Shown piece by piece: positions 42,647 through 54,032 of a DNA stretch of 64,000 bases. The notes beneath the pieces are model-generated. The model did no database searches, was not told the DNA's origin, and was given only the letters and a program-made list of their open reading frames with translations. Source of the DNA: Syngnathus acus (Eukaryota; Chordata; Actinopteri; Syngnathiformes; Syngnathidae); the NCBI RefSeq assembly GCF_901709675.1, contig NC_051101.1, positions 9,940,501-10,004,500 on the forward strand. Direction: 5' to 3'. Made by a program: the position numbers and the translations under genes. The first letter of the stretch is position 1; every line of letters begins with the position of its first letter.

Positions 42647-45600
42647 ATGGGGAGTAAAATTTCCTTCAGCAGAAGGAGGAGTGACCAGTATACAGTCTCA
42701 GAGTTAACCGCTGTGACATCACATCCTCGTCGTTCCTTTCCACCACCGACAGACTGCAAAGAGGTAGCTGCTATAGTAGTTTGAAAGACAAATACACAAC
42801 TGTCCACATTTCTATTCATCCATCGTTCTATTTTGTATTCCACCTACCCTATTCAGGATTAAGGCCATCTTTTCCACTTTCTACATCCTGGACTGGTTGC
42901 CAATCTATTCCAGGGCAACCAAGATTAGCTCAATGAATTAATCCCACACAGTTAAGAGTATATGAAAGTCAGCTCTGGGTACCCCCAAACTACTAATAGC
43001 CCTTAAATTCCAAATTACTGTTCATGATGATTTCGGTATTTTCCCGACTATAAATCGCTGTTTTTTTTCATAGTTTGGCCAGGGGTGCGACTTATACTCT
43101 GCAGCGATTTACGTGTGAAATCATTAACACATTATCATATCATTTCACATTATTTTTACATCAAACCGCAAAAGGGTGCCTCGTCTTGTGTTGATAATTT
43201 CAACGTTGGCGGTAACAACTGAGAAGGGCTTAACAAAAAATGGCACAGAAAAGAAAATCATATCCTGCAAGTTACAAGCTGCATGTAGTAAAATATGCGG
43301 CCGAAAACAGCAATCGAGCAGCAGGAAGAATGTTTGGAGTTAACGAGAAACTCGTAAGGAACTGGCGAAAAGCGGAGGTTACTCTTAGTGAAATGAAGAA
43401 AACAAAAAAAGCCAATCGCGGACTGAAAGCTAGGTGGCCACAGTTAGAGGAACGACTTCGCGCATGGGTGCTTGAACAATGTGCTGCCGGGAGCCGCTTG
43501 TCAACAGTGGAGTTGCATCTCCACGCCAAGGTATTTGCCAAGAAGACAAAAATAACTTTGTAGGAGGACCTTCTTGGTGTTATCGCTTCATGCAACGCAA
43601 TCGCCTCTCTATCCACGCCCAGGTATTTGCCAAGGAGATGAATATAAATGACTTTATAGGAGGATCTTCTTGGTGCTATCGATTCATGCAACGCAATCAA
43701 GTCTCTATCAGAGAAAGGAAAATGATGTCTCAAAAATCACCAGCAGACTTTGAAGTCAAGGACAACAGTTTCCATGAGTTCATTGAGAATCATGTAAGTG
43801 AGCACAACGTGACACCGGATCATATTATTAAGCGACGTAGAAGAGGAAGCACCGCATTGTCTATCTCTGGAGTTGTTTAAACACCGAGGATGGTTAGGGG
43901 GCGGTTCCTCACGACCAGAAAGAGAGTTGCACCCCCTAAATTTCCCGCAACAAAACAACAAAAGCCACTACCAAACCGAAACCTCGGAGCAGCATGGCTG
44001 GTATATTTCACACATAAGTCGCTCCAGAGTATAAGTCGCACCCATGGCCAAACTATGAAAAAAACTGACTTATAGTCCGGAAAATACGGTATATATGTCT
44101 TCTTCTTTATTTTGCATTTTATGGCTGGTGAGACTTGTACTCTGGAGCGACTTATAGTCCGGAAAATACGATACACTTATGTTTTCTTTTCATTTTAATT
44201 AGGCTGTTTCCATCAATTACCACTGATCCAGTTTGTAATTTTGGCAAACATTTGAATTGATGAAGTAAAAATAATTTGTTTATTTATGTATATGTATTAT
44301 TTATTGAACCAGGATCCGCTTTCAAAAACTGAAATAATTAGTATCTCTAGATGTAGTCGTGCAACTCCATCCATCCATCCATCTTCTGTACCACTTGTCT
44401 CATTTTTTAAAATATTATTTACTCATCACAAAATGTACATACCCAAAAAAATGTCAGTCTAATAAGTAGATTGCATTTTTACCTGTCCAGCAACGCAGTC
44501 AGACTTTGTGCTTTTTCTGATTATTTACATTTGTAACTCGACACATATTTACATGCTTTCATTCATAGCCAAGGTCTGATGAAATACACATATGCTGATG
44601 ATGTAACTGTGTTTTTGTCTTCTACAGGTGCCTGGAAATACAGAATGTATTGAGGAGAGCCACGATTTTGAATGGGGGGAGAAAATGACAAATCCACGTA
44701 GTCCTTTATCTGCATCTCCCTCATCAGAGACTCTGAAATTCCAAGAGACTCTGAAATCTGAAGGACCTGTTGAGAGCAACAGCCAACCTATTGGTGCCTC
44801 ACAATTCGGGATAGATGCAAAGGCTGAAATGGCACCTGCAAGTGTGTGTCACTTGAAAACAGGCGATCATGGACTACAAGTGGTGCGACAAAGCAAAAGA
44901 GGACGTCCGAGAAAAATAAAACACTCGAAGCTGGAGGATAAAATGTGTACTACTACTTCTGCCGAACTTGTGGCGGATCAACACGAAGAGATTGGCACTG
45001 CCACACAAGTGCCAACTTTCTCTGAAAGCTCCAATGCTGAGATTGTGCCCAAGCGTGTCAAAGGTCTCTTGAATGTATTACCTCACAATGAGACCTCTGC
45101 AACTTGTGCAGTCCCAGATCACAAACCAGAGGATGGTGTCCCTTTGGTGCCGAAAAAAAGAGGAAGACCAACAAAAAAGAAAATGGCCGGAAATTTGGTT
45201 GATGATCTTGCCAGTCCGACACAAAAACTGAGAAGTCACGAAGGACGTATTTCAGCACCGGTTGTCCCAAAAGAAATGGAGGTTTCTCCGACTCTTAAAA
45301 GTTGCACAAAACGTCAAGCCATTGAAAACTTGCAAACCGATCACCAAACCCCTGCTAAAGTTTTCAAAACTGATGTTTCTGCGTCCATGGTAAGCGGTGA
45401 CACGGACTCTTGGGATATAGCAGAGATGGACAACAATCTGGGTTCAGATGAAGAGGACCAGCAAAGTCTTCCGGAGAAAAACTCAGGACAACTGTCATTG
45501 AGGCCTGCAGAATGTCTTGCTGTGGAAAGCGATGGTCAGTATCTAGAGATGAACCTTTGCGGGAACAAAGATGACATGTCCCCTGGTTCTGTTGTGCGAG

Positions 45601-47867
45601 AAGCAATTGAGCAAAGGGACAGTGACCACCAGCAGTCTGTAGAACTACAGCAACTAAAAGCAGCTGAAGGTGTCACGCCCCAGATCAAGCAAGAAGCTCA
45701 AGAAACTTTTTGCACCCCCCAAATTCAAGTAGTTGATGTTAAAAGTCTTAAGGAGTCTCAGAGCGATTGCGACAATTCAGACAATTATTTCTCTCCTCAG
45801 ACGACAAAGCCAATTGACAATATGGCAACGTCTTCTGAAGACCCACCAAAAGTTCTTGAGATCCCCTCTACTATCAAAGTTGAGAACATAGAAGCAGCTT
45901 TGGATCATATCGATCCCTTATCGCAGTCAAATAATTGTGCCAAATTGCCCATCAGTTCGGAAGGTCAATACCTCCAACATACCACTTTAAGACGGAGAAA
46001 AGGTCGCAAGAGAAGAACAAGAGTAACAGTTTTGTTACGTCACGAGGGAAAAGGTGAAACTCAGCACCAAACAGACTGCAAGAATACAAACGCTGAGGTT
46101 GATCAAAACATCATCTACACCCAAAAAGGTTCTAGAACCTTGTTGACGTGCGCTATCTGCAGCCGCACATATAAATTTATGTCTCAGTACATCATACATC
46201 AACGCGTTCACACTGGAGAGCGACCTTTTGAATGTCCCGAATGCAAAAGAGGTTTCAGCAAGAAATCCAATTTAAATCTCCATCTTAAGACGCACATCAA
46301 GGATACCCTAATGAAAGAATCCCCAGATGACCAATATTCTAGCCACACGACGACGCACACTACAGGGACAGAACAAGACATTTTGGCCTCGGAAAAGAAC
46401 GAAAGCAAATTGTGCCAGTATTGCGGCAAGTCATTCAAATTCCAGTCTGCCCTCGTAAGACACGAACGTGTCCACACAAGAGAGAAGCCTTACAAATGCA
46501 ATATTTGCGGAAAAGCCTTCGGCCAGTCTTATTTTCTACGCGTGCATGAGCTGACCCATTGGCCGGTGAAGCGTTACAACTGTACAGCCTGTAAAAAGTC
46601 CTTCAGTCACTATAGCAATGCAAAGAACCACACATGCAGACCTCCGGGAGGTCAGCCCAGCAACCTGCTAGCAAAACCTTCACTGACGTACACCTGCCAT
46701 ATTTGCAAGAATATTTTAGACAGCCTGCAGAAGTTCAACAAGCACATGCGAGGTCATATCGGTACGAAGCTATATCGCTGTATGTATTGTGACAAACTCT
46801 TTGCTCTGCGGTCGGAGTTCAACGCCCATTGTGGCGTGTGCCTAAGAGAAGAAAATGGCTCCTGTGTCACGGTCAAGGAGGAAGAGAGAATGACCGTAGT
46901 GGAGTACACTGTGCCTGCACATAGGATTTCATCGGAAAAGAAATTCAACTGCCTTCCCGCAGACGGCCAATTTGAAAACCACAAAAGATCGTTACGCCTG
47001 AACGGCAATACGGGAAAACCAACTCGCCCTCTTTCCTACTTTGTGTCCAAATTAAACCAACTGGATAAGCGATCGGACCCTAGGAATTATTTATGCCCCA
47101 GTTGCGGTCGCCTCTTCAGGCACATAGGAAGACTCCGGGCCCACATGCTGACTCACGCTCCACATCAGAGCTACACCTGCTCCCTTTGCGGGAAGACTCT
47201 TCAAAACTGGACCAAACTGTGGCATCATCAAAGAATCCACCGACAACGTCGAGGCCGCTTTATGTGTGTGTTATGCGGGAAAGGATTCCGCTTTGTCCAA
47301 TCGTACAAAGAACATATGAGCGAGCACCCGAGCTTCCGCTGGATCCAGTCTAAACCTCGGACTGTGTCCCTGCCTTATAATTGTGATCAATGCACAAGTC
47401 GTTTTAAAACACTGGATTTGTTGTTCAGTCACCAACGTTGCCATTTCTCAACACAAGTCATACGCCAAGGACCCGCTTTGGGTCAGTCTTCGCACGATCA
47501 GTCGACGAGCACGTTAAATCCGACCACAATCGCGTTTTCTTTTGAATCAGAAAACAACACCCTCATGTCATCGCTCCCAAAAGGCACTGCCCAAAATCCA
47601 AAGGACTCCCCTAATTCATCTAAACAAAAGCAGGCTAAGACCTCAAGTCCCAGAAACACGGGTATGCGTGAGAAACCCCAGAAGAGTCCCCGAAAAGATG
47701 AAAATGTGCTTAAAAAGCAAAAAGCACCTTTGAGACCTACAGAGAGAAATTCAGCCCCAAGCAAAGAGTCTTTGCAAGACTTCATCTGTGCCGTGTGTGG
47801 CGATGAGTATAATTCCCTCTCGGACCTTTATAGTCATTATATGCAGCATGCGCGAGGCGAAGTGTGA
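42647..47867 (+). CDS. ZNF-4: AT-hook and zinc-finger protein (about 1118 aa)
   Basis: Proposed as join(42647..42763, 44628..47867). Exon 1 starts ATGGGGAGTAAAATTTCC after a TTCTACAG acceptor and ends AAAGAG before GTAGCT. Exon 2 begins after TTCTACAG at 44627, and both junctions are phase 0, giving a 1118-codon frame. If exon 1 is not used, the first ATG in exon 2 is 44685. The N-terminal half is disordered, with AT-hook-like RGRPRK and RGRPTKKK and a basic RRKGRKRRTR. About 12 zinc fingers follow from residue ~540; the first four have near-TGEKP linkers (HTGERPFEC, HTREKPYKC), suggesting real DNA contact. The last finger (FICAVCGDEY) is isolated at the C-terminus. Likely a nuclear AT-rich DNA binder. 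Exon 1 is less certain than the rest. Poly(A) signal at 48285. Confidence 0.78.
43034..44091 (+). mobile_element. Pogo-like element, copy B, with terminal inverted repeats
   Basis: The left end CGGTATTTTCCCGACTATAA and the right end (reverse complement ACCGTATTTTCCGGACTATA) form inverted repeats of about 90 bp, including CATAGTTTGGCCA and GTGCGACTTATACTCTG. Between them 43240-43563 encodes the same helix-turn-helix region as copy A, followed by the same frame break and a second frame to 43880. The catalytic domain is absent. A further terminal-repeat piece lies at 44136-44172. It sits in the first intron of ZNF-4. Confidence 0.85.
44369..44412. repeat. SINE tail fragment
   Basis: CCATCCATCCATCCATCTTC followed by TGTACCACTTGTCTC matches the tail end of the SINE at 10743-11105. 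Only the tail is present. Confidence 0.6.
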
Positions 47868-48284
47868 TTGCCTAAAATTTGACTTTCAGACGTTCAAAGC
47901 CTTTTCAGTTCTCGTTATTAATTGTGAATTGTGTTTTTGTTATACTTTTAATAACATGCACCTTTGAATTTATGTTCAAGTGCCGAATACTGTATTTCTT
48001 TGTCACTTTATGCTGAAATGTGTTATACTTTTATAACATGCATTTTTAGATTTATTTTCAAGTTCTGAATACGTTCATTCGTAAAAATGTAACTCAACTC
48101 GGGCATACTTATTATTTCGGTGTGATGTCAAAAATTGACCTTGAGATTTTCTGTTGCACTGTAAAAAGTTGATCAATTGCTGACCATTTAGCTTGACAGC
48201 TGTCTGACTACATTTTGACTGGATTAACCCCTGAATAACATTTACAAAAACTATTGTACATGAATAGTGCGACACTTTATCATC

Positions 48285-48290
48285 AATAAA
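48285..48290 (+). terminator. Poly(A) signal of ZNF-4
   Basis: AATAAA about 420 bases past the ZNF-4 stop, followed by TGTTTGTTC. It lies only about 170 bases from the 3' end of the minus-strand trypsin gene, so the two genes converge closely. Confidence 0.6.
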
Positions 48291-48463
48291 TGTTTGTTCA
48301 GTTTTTCCATTGTGTCACCGTATGGCTTTTTTTGGTAGCGTTGTTGGGAATGCTTGGAACATACAGTAGGATTGTGACACACAAGTGTGAGCTTTTATTT
48401 TCTTGAAACAGTTTGCTGTACTTTAACTGGTTCGTGGAACAAATGTTCGAAGAAGCAACGTCA

Positions 48464-49515
<1,052 letters not shown>

Positions 49516-49563
49516 GGTGATTCTCGTCTGAGCCTCAGTGTCTGCTCAGATCAGGTGCAGGTC

Positions 49564-49573
49564 CTTTTAAAGC
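49564..49573 (-). promoter_or_regulatory. TATA-like box of trypsin copy 1
   Basis: Minus-strand CTTTAAAAGG lies about 50 bases upstream of the start codon, the expected place for a TATA element with a short leader. It is weaker than the TATATAAAC of copy 2. Confidence 0.5.
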
Positions 49574-49604
49574 CTGATGCCTGGCCTCGATCTGACACGT
49601 GCGC

Positions 49605-49640
<36 letters not shown>

Positions 49641-50700
49641 ATGTACTCTTATCTTCTCAAGTTGCGTGTGAACGCACACCTGGAAAGCAGCAGCTAAACT
49701 TCTGATAGCGTACCTTTGCATTTTAATATATACTGTACCCAAACGTATGAGCAAAAAGTAACACTTTGTGTGCAGCAAATATATTCGCCGACTCAAACAG
49801 TCAATTTGTTATAAGGTAGTGACACTGACTTAATTGGACATTTTTAATATGGAATTTTCTCGTGCTGTACGGATAAATGTATGCTTTGTTCAATTAAAAA
49901 AAAGATATTTTATTTGGCTGTACAACAAGAGGCATTTTGCATACCCGATTTGAACTTTTGTTGGTAACAATTCTTTAATCATCGGATAAATAATTAAATT
50001 CAAGACTAAATTGGATGTGCCGTGCCAACCAAGCTGTTTTGCAACATTTGAACAGAGATTTGCTTACAAGAAAAACACTTTTGCATTTTTGGAACAGTAA
50101 TCGGAAAATAATTTGACATGTCCAACGGTAATGTTTATGATTTGAAAAGCTTTTCACTTCACAATTTGTAATTAGATTGTATTCCTACTCAACTGTGTTA
50201 ATGCTGCTGAAAACAAAGTTGTAAGTGGCCTTAGAGTCAAACCCAGTTTTTTATTATTCATTAACTTAAGTTTTAAATGCTTGGCGGATTTTACATTTCT
50301 ATTTTAACAACTATAATCATACAATTTGCTCATTTCAAGAAGTATCTTTAGATTTTATTCTGTTTTGTTTTATTCATTTAGATTTTGGTGTTTATGAATA
50401 CCTTTTGTATTTGTATGTATTTATTTTTAGATGGCAGGTGTTGAATTACCACAAACGTTTATGCTTCATTTCATAATTTCATCTCTATTTGTTTTATAAA
50501 ACCTGGTAATCTGTCAGACTCTAAGAAATTATTGTGTTAATGACTCAGTCAGCCGTAAAAGCTTTATTCAACTTGTCTACATTGGTGCAGAATTGATACC
50601 TGCATCAGACTATCTGAACATGCTAAAAGGCCAACACGTGGCCACTTGGAAAGAGGCAGAAAATTCAAGTAATATTAGAATCTTTATTGCAAACAATGTA
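49574..50700. other. Spacer between the two trypsin genes
   Basis: A T-run (49611-49636) followed by AT-rich sequence with no supported gene. An E-box-like CACCTGG at about 49677 lies upstream of copy 1 and could be a pancreatic PTF1-type site, but the second half-site is not clear. Confidence 0.4.
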
Positions 50701-50759
50701 TGATGTCATTTATATATAACACATGGATTGATGGTTTCTTCACGCCAACATTCTTCTCT

Positions 50760-51806
50760 TTAGTTGGAAGACATGGTGCTGCGGATCCAGGAGTTGTAGT
50801 TGCAGACTTTGGCGTAGACGCCGGGCTTGTTCCTCTCGGCACAACCGTAACCCCAGGACACGACACCCTGAAGCTGGCCGTTGCACACCACGGGGCCACC
50901 GGAGTCTCCCTGCACAGGTACAAAACACAAATCCACATCACAATTGGTTTTGTTCTCTTGAAGAATGTGTTGTCTTTTTGCTCGTACCTGGCAGGAGTCT
51001 TTGCCTCCCTCCAGGAAGCCAGCGCAGAACATGTTGGAGGTGATCTGACCAGGGTAGGCGTTTCTGCAGCTGCTGTCGCTCAGGATGGGGGCATCCAGGC
51101 ACCTCAGACGATCAGGGTAGTTGTCTGAAGACGAGGGAAGATCACACGTGAGTGTCGGCACATGGAGAACTGGTTCCACGAGAGGGTTTTGACTGACTTC
51201 CAGAGCCGCTCATGTTGCCCCATCCAGAGATCAGACAGCGGGTGCCTGAGCCGGCACAGCTGGAGGGCAGGGACACGGTGCGCACGTAGCTGTTCAGGGT
51301 GACGGGCTTGCTCAGCTTGATGAGCATGATGTCGTTGTCCAAGTTGCGGCTGCTGTATCTGGGATGTCTGATGACCTTGACAGAGCTGATGAACTGCTCC
51401 GTGCCCTCGTTGACGGCAATGTTGTGCTCACCGAGACGCACCTGGACGCGACTGCAGGGAAACGCACGCCACGGTCATGTGGAGTTTCAAGTTATGCGAA
51501 ATGATGATGTCATCATAAGTTCACTTACGACTTGTAGCAGTGAGCAGCAGACACCACCCAGGTGCTGGAGATCAGGGAACCTCCGCAGAAGTGGTAGCCG
51601 GCGTTCAGAGACACCTGGTAGGGTACAGAGTTCTTTCTGCACTCGTATCCTCCGACAATCTTGTCGTCGTCATCATCGATGGGAGCAGCAACTGCAATGC
51701 AAGCACAACATTGTTTCTTCAAGAATAAAATAGATCAATTTCCACAGAAGTGGCGCGAATACTCACAAGCTGCAGCGCACAAGGCGAGAATAATGAAGTA
51801 CTTCAT
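50760..51806 (-). CDS. Trypsinogen, copy 2 (247 aa, five exons)
   Basis: Exons on the minus strand: 51806-51767, 51691-51529, 51451-51198, 51124-50988 and 50909-50760, with the same lengths and phases as copy 1. The signal peptide is [15 protein letters not shown] and the activation peptide APIDDDDDK, a stronger run of Asp before Lys. [21 protein letters not shown] and KDSCQGDSGGP are all present, so it should be an active trypsin zymogen secreted by the exocrine pancreas. From exon 2 to the stop it is almost identical to copy 1, introns included. Exon 1, intron 1 and the promoter differ. It lies tail-to-head with copy 1, both on the minus strand. Confidence 0.94.
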
Positions 51807-51854
51807 GACTGTGTTCTGGATTGGACCGACACAGTGGATCAATGGGATTGGTGG

Positions 51855-51864
51855 GTTTATATAC
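51855..51864 (-). promoter_or_regulatory. TATA box of trypsin copy 2
   Basis: Minus-strand GTATATAAAC lies about 50 bases upstream of the start codon at 51806. CACCTG-containing sequence at about 51953 is a possible PTF1-type pancreatic site. Confidence 0.65.
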
Positions 51865-52500
51865 TTCTCGACTGTCAACTCTGTCATTTCTTTATCTCGG
51901 ACCCGCTCAAGGACTTTCCCAAGAGCTGTCCCAAATATTTAAACAGTATCCCACCTGGGAATTGCACCAGCATGGTCTTGGATATTTTCCATTGCCCATA
52001 TCTAAATGGACACATGTGAGTACAAGTTGGACCTCTGCCCCTTAAAAAAAATCTATTTAGAAATTGGATTTTTTATTTACTTTGGTTACTTTGGTATACA
52101 TATATATAAATATATATAATATTTATAATAATATTGTGCATTAATTTGCATTCATTTATATGAATATAATATAATGTACAAGGGGGGGGGACTGCCAGGG
52201 GTTCAAGTGAATTCAAATAAATTACGAGTTAAACAAATGTTTTTTTTTTCTCCCTTGTGTTGTGAACCTTATAATTCAGATTGAACTGTGTCTTTATTAG
52301 GATGCTTCCTTAAAAAAAATGACAATATCCCCCATTTATATATAGCAATTATTGGTATATTATTATATTGATTTTTTTCCCCTTCATCTTACTACAAGCA
52401 ACCATTAGCGTCTCTAAAATACTAGGGGGAGAAATTTATTTTTAAAGAGTATATTTAACTCCTATAGGTACTGCATCAAATAGAACGGCACGTCCTAAAT
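51865..52500. other. Spacer between trypsin copy 2 and the Myb/SANT-like gene
   Basis: AT-rich DNA with a TATATAAATATATATAATAT stretch near 52100 and a G-run near 52181. No gene is seen. The two flanking genes diverge from this spacer. Confidence 0.45.
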
Positions 52501-52523
52501 GTAATTAACGTCGCACTCCTTAA

Positions 52524-52531
52524 TGACGTCA
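52524..52531 (+). promoter_or_regulatory. Palindromic CRE in the Myb/SANT-like gene promoter
   Basis: A perfect TGACGTCA lies about 100 bases before a probable non-coding first exon that ends CATGAG at 52633, directly before a GTAGGA donor. The surrounding patch is richer in CG dinucleotides than its neighbours and lacks a clear TATA box, as in broadly expressed genes. Binding by CREB/ATF is inferred from the motif. Confidence 0.5.
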
Positions 52532-52633
52532 TCAAAAAGCGACGATCTCCGGTTTGTGTACCAGCCGTCGATAATAGCTGCGCCAATTGGGTTTTGCCTC
52601 CCCCTTCTCTCCTCCACGCGTCGTTATCATGAG

Positions 52634-54032
52634 GTAGGAATAACACAAATTCCAAGATGTTATAATAAGAATAATATCCACTTTGCTATTTGTGACATAT
52701 CCAGCCTGCACCTTTGGCAGAACGTGTGTTAGCATGTTAGCTAGAGGCTAGCCCCTTCCTGCTTCTGTCAACGTCTGCCCAGTGTGCAAACGTAGCGTGG
52801 AAATACGTCGGAAAACAACAACGTGGCCCATTATAAGCGTTATTTTGTTTTTGTCAGTGGTGCGCATGTTTAGCGTGTCATGTCTGTTTGTTGTCTTTTA
52901 GCGTCGGAGGGGATCCTCAGGGTAGGATGATGCAGCGCTGTCAAAACAGCTGGGCGGTCAGATGAACACACCAGCCCATTTAAGTCCATTTTTATTAGCA
53001 CGGGGGTTGACAAACTAGCGTCTGGGACCTAGATATGTTTTAATTTGGTGGTCCAAGTATACATTGGCTTGATCAGGCTTTTTCATATATGCACGTTGGT
53101 TAATGTGCAGCGTTGATGCAACCTAATTTCAAGTAGTGTAACTTTGAAATAATGACATTTATCCCGCTGCGGCGATCCTTAAAGTTACCAGGAATGGTGA
53201 ATTAACAACACTTTCCAAGATGATCGCTGCATTATAGCAGTGACTGGAATAAACACAGCTCTGTGTTTTGTTGGCACAAAAGTTGCCAGCTGTGCATTTA
53301 GTACCTGGACCTTCCACCACTATCATATCGATACGATAGAAACCATCAATACTTATAAAAAATGCAGTATAACAGCATATAACTGTAGCAAGTGCATCAT
53401 CTGAAGCAGATCAGAATTCATACGTATCTAATAACAAAAGCATACATCATTTAAAGAAAAGAAATCTTTTAAGATAAGTGGAAGAGAATGAATAGACATA
53501 CTCACTATGGATGGTGATGATTATTTTTCTTCATGTGTGCTGATCACTACAGATGTGGTTTTGCTAAGTCGAACTTGACTTGTTTTGACTAACCAATCTA
53601 CGTCACGGGAAAATTTGTATTCTAATCACTTGAACATGCAATCATGTTGTAAATATAGATAAATCAGATGAGTCAGTACTAGTTATCCTGAAGATCCTGG
53701 GCAGATTCAATTGACATGGCAACAAATTGTGTTTGAATCTGATTGGACAAAAAAAAAACAGAGAGAAAGAGAAACACTATGAAATTAGAATGGACTGATG
53801 GAAATAGATGGAGCAAATATTAGAATTTAGGTTGTAAATGTTGGCCAGATATTCTCAGAATACGTAGCCTGGCAGAGAAGGCCTTGCTGTTGCTGACCTT
53901 CCAGCACGATAGTGCAGTGAGTTTGCAATGTCTTAGACAGTATCTGCAGCGATCCGGTGTTAATGGGGCCACACTCGTCAGCACCAGAATTGACCGCCCA
54001 GTCAGTTCTACGCTAAAACCGGCCCCTGACCC
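52634..54032. other. Probable first intron and leader of the Myb/SANT-like gene
   Basis: AT-rich with no coding frame. Possible acceptors before the start codon are CTTAGACAG (ending about 53940) and CTGACCTTCCAG (about 53902); the exact leader exon is unclear. Confidence 0.4.

Larger units (their letters stand above)
41020..44990 (+). repeat. Segmental duplication, right copy (unit B)
   Basis: The right partner of unit A. It contains the intact leader exon with start codon, the longer intron, the pogo-like element with terminal repeats, and the live beginning of ZNF-4. The parts between, such as 41150-41780 and 42340-42600, are absent from or unalignable with unit A. Confidence 0.85.
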
